From NCBI RefSeq assembly GCF_040954645.1, contig NC_092806.1:26871644-26935643 (forward strand): a stretch of DNA of 64,000 bases, given 5' to 3'. The stretch comes from Diabrotica undecimpunctata. Its lineage: Eukaryota; Arthropoda; Insecta; Coleoptera; Chrysomelidae. Below the pieces are notes generated by a model, which worked only from the letters and a program-made list of their open reading frames with translations, had not been told where the DNA came from and searched no databases. How positions within the stretch are numbered: the first letter of the stretch is position 1; every line of letters begins with the position of its first letter. Of this stretch, positions 46,773-57,960 are shown one piece after another. The position numbers and the translations under genes are program-made.

Positions 46773-47021
46773 ATGAGGATGATTATGACCGCCGTTTACA
46801 GTTTTGGGAAATAATGAGTGAGCGATCCACAGTTATTCCTTTATATCTGTTTCTCTAATTAATAAACTTTTTTCATAAACGAAAGTGTAAATCGTCATAA
46901 TTGCTGTTATTGGTCTGATTCAAACCAGGATTTTCCACGAGGTTTCCACAGCAACCGCAAAAACTAAATGTATGGGCTGTTATTTTCGGTGAACCACTGG
47001 TGGGACCATGTGGCCCCTCTT

Positions 47022-47704
47022 CATCATTCAATCTTCGCTTATCCACTGCTGGACATAGATCTCCCTCATAATTTTCCATCTATTTCGATCTTGTGCCTCT
47101 TGCATCCAATTCCTATGACAACGTTTTAGATCGTCAGTCCAACGTGTTGGTGGACGACCTCTGCTTCGGTAGGCATCATCTCTTGGTCTCCATTCCAGTA
47201 TCCGTTTTGTCCATCTATTATCTGTCATTCGAGCCACGTGACCTGCCCAGTTCCATTTCAGTGTTGCTACTCTCTCTACTGCATCAGCCACTCCTGTTCT
47301 TTGTCGTAGCTGGCTATTTGGGATCTTGTCTCGTAGTGAAACGCCTAACATAGCACGCTCCATCGCCCTTTGACACACACGGATCTTTTGAACTGTTCTC
47401 CTTGTCATGGTCAACGTTTCCGCACCGTAAGTTAACACTGGCAAAACACACTGATTAAACGTTTTTCTTTTAAGGCATATTGGTATATCAGACGATTTGA
47501 AAATATGGTTCAGCTTGCCGAAGGCTGCCCAAGTCAGTCTTATACGACGGAGAAGCTCAACGGTTTGGTTATCTTTTCCTATGCGAATCTCATGACCTAG
47601 GTATTTATAGGCCATTACCTGGTCTATGGATCTTGTTCCTACGCATATATCTTCGCTGACTACAAGATTTGTCATCATCTGGATTTTAGATATATTTATT
47701 TTCA
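47022..47704 (-). mobile_element. RTE-like LINE 3' part, 12-bp target duplication
   Basis: A 683-bp insertion bounded by GTGGCCCCTCTT at 47010-47021 and 47705-47716. One frame (47678-47028) is open through TRSIDQVMAYKYLGHEIRIG, VLPVLTYGAETLTMTRRTV, ERAMLGVSLRDKIPNSQLRQ, WAGHVARMTDNRWTKRILEW and RGRPPTRWTDDLKRC to YVQQWISED. The 3' end shows TGAATGATG. Catalytic domains are lost, but there is no stop in 216 codons, so the insertion is fairly young. Confidence 0.92.
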
Positions 47705-47716
47705 GTGGCCCCTCTT

Positions 47717-48287
47717 ACACTTAACGAAAATAGTCATTTTCATAACAAAAGAAACAAAAATAGTTAATATAATGGGTAGTAAGACCCAATGTATTGAAAA
47801 GCCATTAGCACGCCATTGATGAAACGCGGTAGATATAAATATAAATGCAGTATAAAATTTGAACATGCAGCTGATAATCCTATTTTGTACGATTTTAGTT
47901 AACTTCAAATTTAACTACATTATTTAAACAAAAATCGCCAGATATTCAAATAAAAATCTAATTCATATAAAGTAGAATTTTTAAAATTAGTTTGTTTAAT
48001 AGATGGAAATATAAAAAATTTAAACGTGAATTTTTACAACTTGTGTTTTCAATAGATGGAATATTAAATTTTTAAAATCACGTTTTATCTTTTTCGATTT
48101 TTATAAAATTTAAATAATTGCCGGATCCCGAACAGATTGCTTGGTGAGTAAACATTGCTCTGTGATTGTATTGTAAAATTCATTAAACAACGTATTGTTT
48201 TGTTATTTTTTGGAGAATTTTAATTCCATGCTGTCAAAATACCGTATGATACAAGTATGCTTATTAGTCCATTCCGGTTAAAAAAAA
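47717..48287. other. AT-rich spacer, no gene seen
   Basis: No coding signal; lies between the LINE and the 2.15-kb fold-back. Confidence 0.45.
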
Positions 48288-50437
48288 GTCGAAAATTTTT
48301 TCGCAGATATCTGAAGCTTTTAAGACATAGATGGGGGTGGTGGGGGTTGCTAGATGATGAATAGATGAAAAAGTACTCGTATTTTTACCTTGCGTTTTTT
48401 TTAAACAATAATTTATGGTCAAAATTTGATTTTTTGTCTATGTTGTCCAAGTTTTTTCCCTTACATTTTCCATAAACAATATTTATATCATTTTTTTATA
48501 TCAAGAATACCTTAATTTTCCCGTTTTTTTAAATTAAAATTGATATTACGAAGATATTTGCAAAAAAGCAGTTTTTTGGACTAATTTATATATTTTATTA
48601 ATTTTTTTATTAACAAAATAAAATGTTATTAATACATTTGAACATCGAGGCATTACCGGCTAAATTTGTGCGAAATTTCCTTCCGATCGGTCAAATAGTT
48701 TAAAAGTTATTTAATTTGTTTATCCCCGAGGCTAAATATTTAAATTATTGAACTTGCTCTATTAATGATGCTAGACACATTTAGCAAATTTCATAGGATT
48801 CTTTAAGACTTAAACTATCTCAGAAGTTAAATGCATATTGCGTTTTCATCGAAATTATTTACAAAATAAACGTTTGAAAAAGGGGTATGTTTTTTATTTA
48901 TAAACAATAATTGCAATAACTTCTATATTTTTTAAGCTACAGACTTGTAAGTACAACCATTGAATAGCTGGTAAAAAAACTCACATTAAAAAAAAACCTA
49001 TGACCAATAGGAACGAAGTTAGGGACTATTTTTAAAAAAATCGTATCTCCATTGTTTATAAACATTAAGAAGTAAAATTTGCACAAATTTTGAATGAAAG
49101 TCTAAACTTTATATTAAAACTTATAACTATAAAATTCATCCAACTGTTTCTGCTCCGTTTTTTTTTTCGAGATCTGAACTTCAAATTGAAACACGTAGGA
49201 AAAATTTACATTATCTCGGCTTCCATTGCAGCTAAAAGCCTCTTTTTTATGTAAATGTAAATATGAATAACTACATAGTTTTCACTGGTCGGGAAATATG
49301 GGAAACCTCGGAAAAATTGAGTCCATTTGAAATTAACCGTAAAAACTTACTCTTTTTTAAATTTGGCTGGAATAGTCTGTCGCAGTATTAATAATGATGA
49401 CATAGTTTTCACTACACCCTCCCCCCTGAAAATCTCGGAAAATCCCGGAAAATTAACATAATTACATAATTATAATTAATACAAGGAATATAATAATATA
49501 ATGTCTAAAAAATTACTTGAAATTTAATTTATAAAATATATTAAGTATTATTACATCATTGATATAAATTGAAAAAGAATATATGTTGATTTTCCGTGAT
49601 TTTCCGAGATTCATTCCTCCACTTTCCTATGCCGATCTTTCGAAAGTACCTTGGTTTCGAAGGGCTGTAAGTGTCGAAAAATTGGATGAATTTTATAGCT
49701 ATAAGTTTCAATATAAAGTTTAGATTTTTATTTAAAATTTGTTCAAATTTTACTTCTTAATGTTTATAAACAATGTAGATATGATTTTTTTAAAAATAGT
49801 CCCTAACTTCGTTTCTATTGGTCATAGAAGGTTTTTTTATTTTAGTTTTTTTACCAGCTATCCAATGGTTTTACGTACAAGTCAAAACGCAATATGCATT
49901 TAACTTCTGAGATAGCATAAATCTTAAAGAATCCTATGAAATTTGATAAATGTGTCTAGCATCAATAATAGAGCAAGTTCAATAGTTTAAATATTCAGCG
50001 ATAAACAAATTAAATAACTTATAAACTATTTGACCGATCGGGGGGAAATTTCGCACAAATTTAAAAGACGGTAATTTCTCGATGTTCAAATGTATTAATA
50101 ACATTTTATTTTTGTTAATAAAAAAATTAATAAAATTTATAAATTAGTGCAAACAAACTGCTCTTTTGCAAATATATCCGTAAATTATTTATAAATTTTA
50201 ATTTAAAAAGCGGGAAAATAAAGATATTCTTGATATAAAAAAAATGATATAAATATTGTTTACGTAAAATATAAGGGAAAAAACTTATAGACAAAAAATC
50301 AAATTGTGACCATAAATTATTGTTTAAAAAAACGCAAGGTAAAAATACAAGTACTTTTTCATCTATTCGTCATCTAGTAACCCCCACCTATGTCTTAAAA
50401 GCTTCAGATATCTGTGAAAAATTTTGCCGTGAAATCT
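48288..50437. mobile_element. 2.15-kb fold-back element, arms ~760-870 bp
   Basis: 48288 to about 49150 matches the reverse complement of about 49675-50437. Landmarks: AGATATCTGAAGCTTTTAAG at the outer ends, AAACAATAATTTATGGTCA, AATACATTTGAACATCGAG, GATGCTAGACACATTTA and AACGAAGTTAGGGACTATTT. Identity is roughly 85-90 percent by eye. The left arm has ~115 bp (around 48845-48960) missing from the right arm. The ~520-bp centre contains several GGAAAATCCCGG-like and TTTTCCG palindromes. No ORF encodes a known protein, so it is non-autonomous or not a classical transposon. Confidence 0.9.
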
Positions 50438-50651
50438 ATGATCTTGGGATTACCAGACTGGGCTATATAATTTCAATCAGTTTTTGTTAAAAAACGTAAA
50501 ACAAGAAAAAGCAGTTAATGTTAGAAAATTGATAGAAAAACATTATGATTTAAACTGGAAGAGTATTGAAGAATTAAGCTATTTTAAACACGTTTGAGAA
50601 CGAGACAACTTTAAAAAACATCCACCTACAGACGTTTATAAATTATTAGTT

Positions 50652-50815
50652 TAGTTTAGCATCATCGCGCGTGTTTAAGCTGTTAGGCCGTTTTTCCATT
50701 TTGATGGCTTCACGAATGATTCTCGATTGTAAGGAGTGGATGTGAGTGATGGTTTTGCTATTTCGAAATCTATTTTTGTGGGAATATGATGTTGGGCTAG
50801 GGCTGAGGTATAACA
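50652..50815 (-). pseudogene. Penelope-like GIY-YIG fragment, copy 2
   Basis: The minus strand reads SALAQHHIPTKIDFEIAK, then in another frame RIIREAIKMEKRPNSLNT and RDDAKLN. This matches the same C-terminal block as 5640-6145 (LGQHHLHTGHKID, RIIREAIEIEKRPNCLN). It is a shorter and more decayed copy of the same group. Confidence 0.78.
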
Positions 50816-51094
50816 ACATTCTTACCGAACATAAAATATAGAAAATTAAATCATTTACTTTTCAAATGATTGGAATTATTATATTTTAAAGCCACTGTGT
50901 GAGGTCGACTGATCATCGGTTAATTACTTATCGGTCTCCATATATGGCGTTTACTTTAGCACAAGATAGAGTAAGATGGATCAAAATATCTGAGACAATG
51001 GAAAAAACATTCTACAAAGAGAATTAGGACCCAAATATGTATATGAAAAGATCAAGAAATTCGAAACACTATCCAAAACAGAAATCTTGAATAT

Positions 51095-51165
51095 TTGAAG
51101 CGTTGTGAGAATGCCATTATGATTGCCAACCTCCGTAGGGGGACGGCACTCTAAGAAGAAGAGGA
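51095..51165 (+). mobile_element. LINE 3' terminal fragment with AAGAAG tail
   Basis: ENAIMIANLRRGTAL and a stop, then AAGAAGAAGAGG: the extreme 3' end of the LINE family also seen at 1429-1707 and 38401-39209. Upstream similarity is lost. Confidence 0.7.
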
Positions 51166-52222
51166 GAAACAAACAATAGAACTTTTTTACAAATAATAAT
51201 ACAAAAAAATATCTAAAGTAAACCAAAATCTGGTAAAATTAGAACTCAATGTCAATGGCCATGAACCTTGGCATCTAATAACTTATTTAGATTGGAAGTC
51301 AACAGGATAAACTGGACCAACGAAAGAGTCACACTCCAAAAAGATTGGTACTATTAAAAGTAGAAGAAAAAACTTAATTCTTAATAAAGAACTTAAGAAA
51401 AATAATCCTTCCCTTCTAAATATGATCCTTCCAAACTCTAAATAATTTCTTCACTTAAAAAGGTGCGTTAAAATCAAAACTACTGTCGCGTGTTATGAAA
51501 AATTTTATGAAATGTGGACAATGGTAGTTTTTAACGTTTTATTTATAAAACTTATGAACTTTCGGTGAAATCTATAGACTGATTTTTCTCAATTTTAACT
51601 GTTTTTTAAGTAAATAAATTGTTTTTTGACGTACAGTTTCTTAGACTCGATTACAGAGTATTATTCCCATCCATATAGTCAGCAGACATTAACCCTACAG
51701 CTTTTTTACAGTCGTAAACCACGAACGGTTTTTGTTTTCATAATTGAAAGCGCGTTGTCGGACTTTATTGCCATTTCAATATATATTCATGGCACACAAA
51801 CGGCCTCCATTGATAAAGGAAATTGCTTTCTTAGAACAGGAATATATAAAAGGTTTCATGGTGATATGTTTGTACCCGGTGCATGTCAACGGGTGTTTCT
51901 ATGCCGTTTTATGAGCATTTTCATTTTTTACTTTTTAAGTTACGATAGTGGAATTGAAATGTGATATTATTGGCAGCTTGTTGTTCTCGTCTAACTTTCA
52001 CAAGCTATCATATAGCAATAGGAAACCAACAAAAAAGTATAATAAACTCCGATTGTTTTGGATGTATTGTTGAGAAAGTTTTATGTCGCAAATACAGTAT
52101 AATTTATTATAAGAAAATAGAAATGTACGTATATATAAACAAGAATATAAAATATATTGTTTTAAACTTAGTAAATTAGACACTCTAAGAAACAAATCAC
52201 TAGTTACGATTATATAACGAAC
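51166..52222. other. AT-rich spacer, no supported gene
   Basis: The plus frame 51626-51964 (112 codons) has a hydrophobic C-terminal stretch but no family I recognise, and its composition is like the flanks. I do not call it a gene. Confidence 0.35.
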
Positions 52223-52578
52223 TTAATCCTTATCCAATTAAGGTGGATCCAACGGGCCCAAGACGCCAATTCTTTTATCATAAACTGATAAAAAAAAATT
52301 ATGCAGCACTGAATTTGTTTAGAAGTATGTTTCCTTCAACATAGTCATGAACTATTCAAAATATTCATGATCATTTTTTAAATTATTGCGTCAAAAGAAT
52401 TTTGTCACGTAAAGAGGCAACACGGGCCCTTTGGATCCTATTTGTATTTATACCTTAAGTCGAAATCTTTGTTGCAATAGTTAATCTGGCAGTCAGGTAA
52501 TGTTTTTGTGGTTTATCTAAACGACTTTTATGATTCTGGAAATCCAATAATGAAGTCTAAAGGTGTAACAAACAATGT

Positions 52579-52614
52579 AAACATCTCTTTGATGTGAACA
52601 TCAAAGAGATGTTT
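52579..52614. repeat. Perfect 17-bp inverted repeat, 2-bp loop
   Basis: AAACATCTCTTTGATGT, GA, then its exact reverse complement. Lies in the 5' region of piggyBac element 2. Confidence 0.97.
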
Positions 52615-52816
52615 AAAATAGGTGTAGGTATATCTATTCTAAATGAATTTTAAAAACTGATAATCACTGTTGAAATTCAATAATATTGATAGGTAAGTAC
52701 CTATACATATTTTAAAATAAATAATGCATCTGCTATCAGTCGTTTGATATCGATATTAGTGTCGATAACTAAGTTCCTAATATTATATTGTTCTGAAGCT
52801 ATTTTCTTGTGGCATT

Positions 52817-52909
52817 TTAAAGTAATTACTATTTAAATGGGAATAAGCCACAATTAAAGGTTAAAGTACGTTTATTGACGTTTCAATTTCCACTTCGGAA
52901 ATCGTTCTC
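52817..52909 (-). repeat. Penelope-type terminal segment, copy 2
   Basis: Inverted partner of 46680-46772 (about 95 percent over 93 bp). It is located inside piggyBac element 2, so it is probably a later insertion. Confidence 0.75.
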
Positions 52910-52964
52910 CTAATATTATATTGAATTACAGTGAAAGTAGATAGTGCGAATATAATGTCCTGAA

Positions 52965-54455
52965 AACCATTATCAGCTGCAGAACTGCAAGCTTTTGCTA
53001 ATAATTTATGAGATTCCGATGATGAAGAATCTCCTGAAGTACGTGGCATTGAAAGTGACTCTGAATTGAAGATCAACTTTCGGAAGCAAGTGAAGAGGAT
53101 GATCAACAAGTAGTATTGAGTGATAATAAACAAGAATGTGTAGTTACAAGCTCCCAGATTTTAAGGTGTGTAATTTTTGAAACTAAGGATGCAATTAATT
53201 GGAAGAGTCAATCACAACCGACAGGACGTATGCGATCCTGCGACATAATAAAAAGCAAAGTGCACAAAGCAATGTTAGCCCCTGGTCAAAATGTAGATGA
53301 TCCTGTTGATTCCTTTTGTTTGTTAGTGGACGAAAAAATTGTGAACAAAATAGAGAAGTGTACAAATAAAGAAGCCGAAAAAGTCCTAGGGATAAAGAAC
53401 TGGAAATATTGTGGCTCTACAGAGCTATATGCCTCTATTGAATTACTACTAACTGCAAGGCACCTGAGTGCCAACATCCATAATGTAGATATACTTTGGA
53501 GTAAGTGTTATGGACCTACTATATTTAAAGTTGCCATGGGGTTAAAACGATTCAAAAATTTGCTACGATTTGTTCGATTTGACGATAAGGACACGAGGTC
53601 TGAACGAAGTAGGAACGGCAAATTAGCAGCAATACGCGATGTGTGGAATCTAGTAAACCAAAACTTTCAGAAATACTATTTACCATGAAAACACATAACG
53701 GTAGATCACCATTTTATTCCGTATCGAGGTAGGTGTCCTTTCAAGCAGTATATACCGTCAAAGCCAGATAAGTATGCCATGAAAATATGGTGGGCCTTTG
53801 ACTCGGAACTCGTTGAACCTTATAATAATTCCAAGAGGTATGTGACTTGTAATAACTATTTCACTGATCTTGCTCTTGCACATAAATTACTGGCAAACTC
53901 ACTAACTCTTGTGAAACTCTAAACGGTTCTTGTTTCTACCAAACAAGAACCGTTTAGAAAAAACTTCAATATTCGGATTCACTCCAAAAGCATCTCTTGT
54001 TTCTTACGTTCCGAAAAAACAAAGAAGTGTCCTTGCTTTGTCTACCATGCATCACAATGCTTACTGTGCAGATGATGGTGACAAAAAACCAGATATGATA
54101 CTCTAATAAAATAGTACAAATGTGGTGTTTATGCACTAGACCAAATGGTTTATAAATATTTGTGCAAAAGACGAACTAACCGTTGGTCTTTTGCATTTTT
54201 TATGAATATTTTAGATGTGGCTGGGGTAGCCTCATTTATTACTTGGACAAAATTACATCCAAAATGGAACGAAAACAAAAATGAAAAGCGAAGATTGTCA
54301 CACAATTAAAAGCAAAAACTAGAAAAACCTCCAGTTTTAACAAGGAAAAGGTGTCACATGTGCCCAACAAAAAAGAACAGGAAACAAAAACAAGTTTGTG
54401 AAATATGCAGTAAAAATATGTGTAACGATCACTGTATAATAAAAAAAAGTTTGTA
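52965..54455 (+). pseudogene. piggyBac-type transposase 2 with Cys-rich tail
   Basis: The plus strand shows an acidic start (DSDDEESPEVRGIESDSE), then one clean block 53116-53685: IEKCTNKEAEKVLGIKNW, STELYASIELLLTARHL, ILWSKCYGPTIFKVAMGLKR, FKNLLRFVRFDDKDTRSER and KLAAIRDVWNLVNQNFQKYY. A stop at 53686 precedes HITVDHHFIPYRGRCPFKQY (first catalytic Asp, VDE changed to VDH), KPDKYAMKIWWAFD and VTCNNYFTDLALAHKLL. The stretch between the last two is shortened, suggesting an internal deletion. The end has CHMCPTKKNRKQKQVCEICS and KNMCNDHC, the zinc-binding Cys-rich domain typical of piggyBac. Not functional. Confidence 0.85.
53919..53957. repeat. Perfect 17-bp inverted repeat, 5-bp loop
   Basis: CTAAACGGTTCTTGTTT, CTACC, then its exact reverse complement, inside the piggyBac 2 transposase. 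It creates an in-frame stop and looks like a template-switch mutation. Confidence 0.97.
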
Positions 54456-55120
54456 AGTATTGCAATAAAGAAAAATAAATGACTAATATGTGATTTTGTT
54501 ATTTTATTGTTTTTTTAACCTAATACTTAATAATAATTTAACTTGTCAGATCAATTTGCTATTCTAGTTGGCAATAAGCTAATCTTGTGGCTTAGTCATG
54601 ACTAAAATAGTAAATTGATATGACAAAGTATTAATTTGTATAAATAAAATAATATTATTTTCCTGACTTATGCGTTTTATTCATTTTGTAAAGATTGTTT
54701 TTGTCGGTACTTTATACATGAGCTGCTAATTACCATAATCTTTTCTCAGAAGAGTTTTCACACAATAATGAAAGGCAACAACACTGTAATCTTTTTCCAG
54801 AATATGCGTAAACATCAACCCCTCTTTTTAAATAAAATGGCCTGGTAGATTTACAAAAGTTTTTATTTATTTATTTATTAATTAAGTCTTTATTTGGCTC
54901 CAAATATTTATTACTTGTGAATAAATATTTTTTCTACAAAAGTTTTCTTGCATTTTATTATTTTGTGCAAATCCTTCAGGTAGATCGTACCCTCGAGGTA
55001 GACCGCATACTATAATAGCTTTTTTTTAAATCTAGACAATTTAAATTTAACTTTAATAAAAAATCAAAATAGATTATTAGAAATATATGGGTAAATATGA
55101 ATAGTACATTCAAGAATAGT
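54456..55120. other. piggyBac 2 3' untranslated region
   Basis: AT-rich, contains TTTATTTATTTATTTATTAA near 54865 and no ORF. It belongs to the element because the TTAA-bounded terminus lies to its right. Confidence 0.5.
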
Positions 55121-55334
55121 GGTGGGCCCAACGGACCCGAATTGCCCGGTTACGTAAGTAAAATGTGTTGCCCGGATAAGGGTTAAAAGAGGGTACAAAC
55201 AAACATGAAATCTATTAATATTGAATCAAAAGCTGTGAGTATTAAATTCTCGGGACTACCATTATAGAAACTTCGTTTTTTTTGGAAATTATCTAGTAGC
55301 TATGAACTTAAAATAAAAAATGAAAGCTAACAAA

Positions 55335-55457
55335 CTACTTAAAAGCTATTCTTTTCAACTAGTGCACTACGGAGAGGAAACATGGACGCTTACAGATGCA
55401 TTCACATAAAAATTGATGGTCTTTAAAATGTAGCTATATAGAAGGATACTCAGGACT
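55335..55457 (+). mobile_element. Short LINE post-RT fragment
   Basis: The plus strand gives LVHYGEETWTLTDAFT, a stop, KLMVFKM and LYRRILRTLW, the YG.E.WTL...........WLYRR.L...W block after the LINE palm. It is cut off at 55465 by the hAT terminus. Confidence 0.72.
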
Positions 55458-55465
55458 CTCTGGTA

Positions 55466-56470
55466 CAGGGATGGGGAAACTACGGTCAGAATCTGGGGTA
55501 GTGTGTGGGTGTGTTCGAGTGACCGCGCGCTTCTGCTGGTGCGTGTCGTGTCGGCGCATCTGCCACTCTCTGCCCGCTCCCGTGCTAACCTCATACGGAG
55601 TTTTATTTTACTTCAAATTATATATTCAAATCAAATGAGTAATCTAAATTTAATTACTTGTATTAAAAGATTTTATTTTACTTGTAACATATGTAGGTAT
55701 GTATCTTTGGTTAAGGTAAAAGGTTGCAACTCAATTTTGAAGTAAATATCTTCAAACGGATTAAGCTGAAATTTGGCGTACTGAAGTAAATCGCATAACA
55801 ATAAAATTAATATTTTCTTGTTTGAGCGTTGTATTGATATTGATTGTATATTTTATTACAGCAGAAAAATGACGACGAAAAACCGAAAAGTTGATTTTAA
55901 GTATCGAGTTTTTAAGAAAGAATGGTCATGGAAATATTTTTTCACAGAATTTAAAGACAAACGTGTGCCTCATTTGTAGTGAATTAGTTGGAGTTTTTAG
56001 AGATTTTAATTTGTCTCGACACTTCTCTAAAAAACATGCAAATACAAAATTTAAGCATATGACAGAGGCAGAACGTCTTTTGTTGAAAAGTAAAAAGAGA
56101 GTTACGGAAGGGCAGCAAAACATGTTTATGAAGCAATCTGGTACACACAGGGCTGCAACACTGGCAAGTTAGGTTGTAGTTTATAAAATTGCTAAAACAC
56201 TATCGGATGGAGAATTCGTAAAAGAATGCATGATAGCTGAAGCAACATTATTTGTCCAGAAAATAGTAACGAGTTTAAGTCTTTAGCTTTATCACAAAGG
56301 ACGATAACTAATCAAATTAAATATTATTAATAAAAAATGCAAAGCTTTGAATACTTTTTAATAACTATGGACGAGAGCACAGACGTGAGCGATACTGCTC
56401 AGTTGCTGACTTTTGTTAAAGGAATTGATTAAAAGTTCAATATTACCAAAGAATTAGCAAATTTGCCTAA
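55466..56470 (+). mobile_element. hAT element, 5' part
   Basis: CAGGGATGGGGAAACTACGG at 55466 is a typical hAT terminal sequence (CAG.G.TGG..AACT). The transposase pseudogene follows at 55869. A GC-rich block at 55500-55600 is part of its 5' region. The 3' terminus was not found; hAT coding stops at about 56470, where a LINE begins. Confidence 0.72.
55869..56470 (+). pseudogene. hAT transposase, BED finger and first catalytic region
   Basis: ATG 55869 opens MTTKNRKVDFKYRVFKKEW, EWSWKYFFTEFKDKRV, then a one-base shift into VCLICSELVGVFRDFNLSRH and FSKKHANTKF: the Cys-x-x-Cys...His..His pattern of a BED zinc finger. Further on: KIAKTLSDGEFVKECM, TMDQ-like FLITMDESTDVSDTAQLLTF with the first catalytic Asp, and FNITKELANLPK. 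This resembles the GTF2IRD2/ZBED-like branch of hAT. Several shifts inactivate it and the C-terminal half is missing. Confidence 0.85.
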
Positions 56471-56509
56471 ATAAAAATTATTATGTAATATAACCAAGGA
56501 TGGTCGTTC

Positions 56510-57175
56510 CATTCTCCTCTTCTATAGACTCAGGAAATCTCCCTGTCTTATCCCATTGCCAGCTTCAATAGGGTCAGTTAGTTCTTCTGAACAATAAAGG
56601 ACTCAGGAAATCTCCCTGTCTTATCCCATTGCCAGCTTTAATAGAGTCAGTTAGTTCTTCTACTTTTACTTTTATTGTGTTGTTTTGGTAGATATTTTCG
56701 ATCGTTTTGATTATTCCTAGAGGTATCTCTATTGCGTATAATAAGTGGATAACGTCTTTTAATTTGACCCGGTCAAATGTCTTCTTAAGGCCACGAAACA
56801 TTGTTGTATTCTAATGATTTCTCTTGCACTTCCCTCATTATAAATATAGCGTTGGTGTAGGATCTTCCCGACTTAAAACCTTGTTGTTCTTCTGCTAGTA
56901 TTATAATTTCATTCAGTTTATTTGTTATCACTTTGGTTATTCATTTTAGTGTTTTGTTTAATAATAAATTAATTCCTCTGTAATTTTCCGGATCCGATTT
57001 GTCTCTCTTTTTAAAGAGAGGTATTAGAATGCTTGATCTTCATTCTTGAAGAATTCTGTTTCGTTCTTATTTTTTGGATTAGTTTTGTTTTAGTAGTTGA
57101 TTGGTCAGATCTGGTCCTCCGTACTTAAGGAATTCGTTCGGTATTCTGTCCTCTAATGGTGACTTTCTGTTTTAT
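56510..57175 (-). pseudogene. LINE RT N-terminal half (inverted segment)
   Basis: The minus strand reads EDRIPNEFLKYGGPDL, LIPLFKKRDKSDPENYRGI, EEQQGFKSGRSYTNAIF, LKKTFDRVKLKDVIHLLYAI (catalytic Asp region) and GNGIRQGDFLSPLLF. At the 3' end of this segment about 55 bp (56528-56582) is repeated at 56600-56654, so the GIRQGDF box occurs twice. Frameshifts are present. Confidence 0.82.
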
Positions 57176-57186
57176 AAAGCATATGC

Positions 57187-57945
57187 TTGCCTAGTGTTAT
57201 AGCGAACACATTCGAGGAACTGCAAATTATGATGGGGGAATTAGCAGCCAGCTCCCAATACGTCGGCCTAAGAATGAATATGAAAAAAACAAAAATAATG
57301 ACAAACACAGATGACCCCAGACGTATAACTATAAATGGCAGTGAGATAGAACAAATCCAGGAATATATCTACCTAGGCCAAATCCTGAGACTTGACAAAG
57401 AGAACCAAAGTGCGGAAATTACTAGAAGAGCAAGACTAGCATGGGAATTTGAAAAACTTAGTTGAATACTTAAGAACCGCAAAATCCCCAATACTTGAGG
57501 AGCAGAGTGTTCAACCAATGCATCCTGCCTATCAAGACATATGGATGTCAAACCTGGACCCTAACCAAGGCAAACATGAATAAACTAGCCACAACAGAAA
57601 GAACAAAGGAAAGAGCAATGTTAGGTATACGACTGTCAGATAAAAACAGGAACGACTGGGCAAGATCCAAAACAAAAGTCGAGGACATAGCAACAAAAAT
57701 TGCCAAACTTAAATGGAGCTTCGCGGGCCACACTGCTAGACAAAAACACCAACGTTGGAATACTACAATACAACATTGGAGACATTACGAAAGTAAACGA
57801 CCAAGAGGAAGACCACAGATGAGATGGGTTGATGACATTAAAAGAATAGCCGGAACAAATTGGAAATATGTTGCTCAGGATAAAGACCGATGGAAGGAGT
57901 TGGGAGAGGCCTATGTCCAAACATGGACGACAGAAGGCTAAAAAG
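57187..57945 (+). pseudogene. LINE RT C-terminal half (sense segment)
   Basis: Reads IANTFEELQIMMGELAASSQ, RMNMKKTKIMTNTDDPR, EYIYLGQILRLDKENQSAE, a shift near 57465, then VFNQCILPIKTYGCQTWTLT, ERAMLGIRLSDKNRND, FAGHTARQKHQRWNTTIQHW, RPRGRPQMRWVDDIKRIAGT and EAYVQTWTTEG. It ends with a CTAAAAAGAAGATG tail. The YADD box itself falls at the inversion breakpoint and is lost. Confidence 0.88.
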
Positions 57946-57960
57946 AAGATGTTTGCCTAA

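Larger units (their letters stand above)
52227..55182 (+). mobile_element. piggyBac-type element 2 with TTAA at both ends
   Basis: The left end is TTAA (52223-52226) followed by TCCTTATCC; the right end is GGATAAGGG (to 55182) followed by TTAA (55183-55186). Subterminal AACGGGCCC / GGGCCCAACGG blocks occur near both ends. Length is 2956 bp and includes a Penelope-type fragment at 52817-52909. The termini differ from those of the element at 23.7-27.3 kb, so it is a different family. Confidence 0.85.
56471..57951 (+). mobile_element. LINE with inverted 5' half (twin-priming structure)
   Basis: 57187-57951 is a sense RT 3' half and 56510-57175 is the directly preceding RT 5' half, inverted. Candidate target duplication TTTGCCTAA is present at 56462-56470 and 57952-57960. 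The inverted half ends around the RQGDFLSPLLF box and the sense half begins just after the ADD box, so the two parts adjoin in the original protein apart from a small loss. Confidence 0.85.

Noticed and set aside
51626..51964. 112-codon plus ORF as a membrane protein
   Set aside because: Hydrophobic runs come from T-rich DNA; no start context or homologue recognised.
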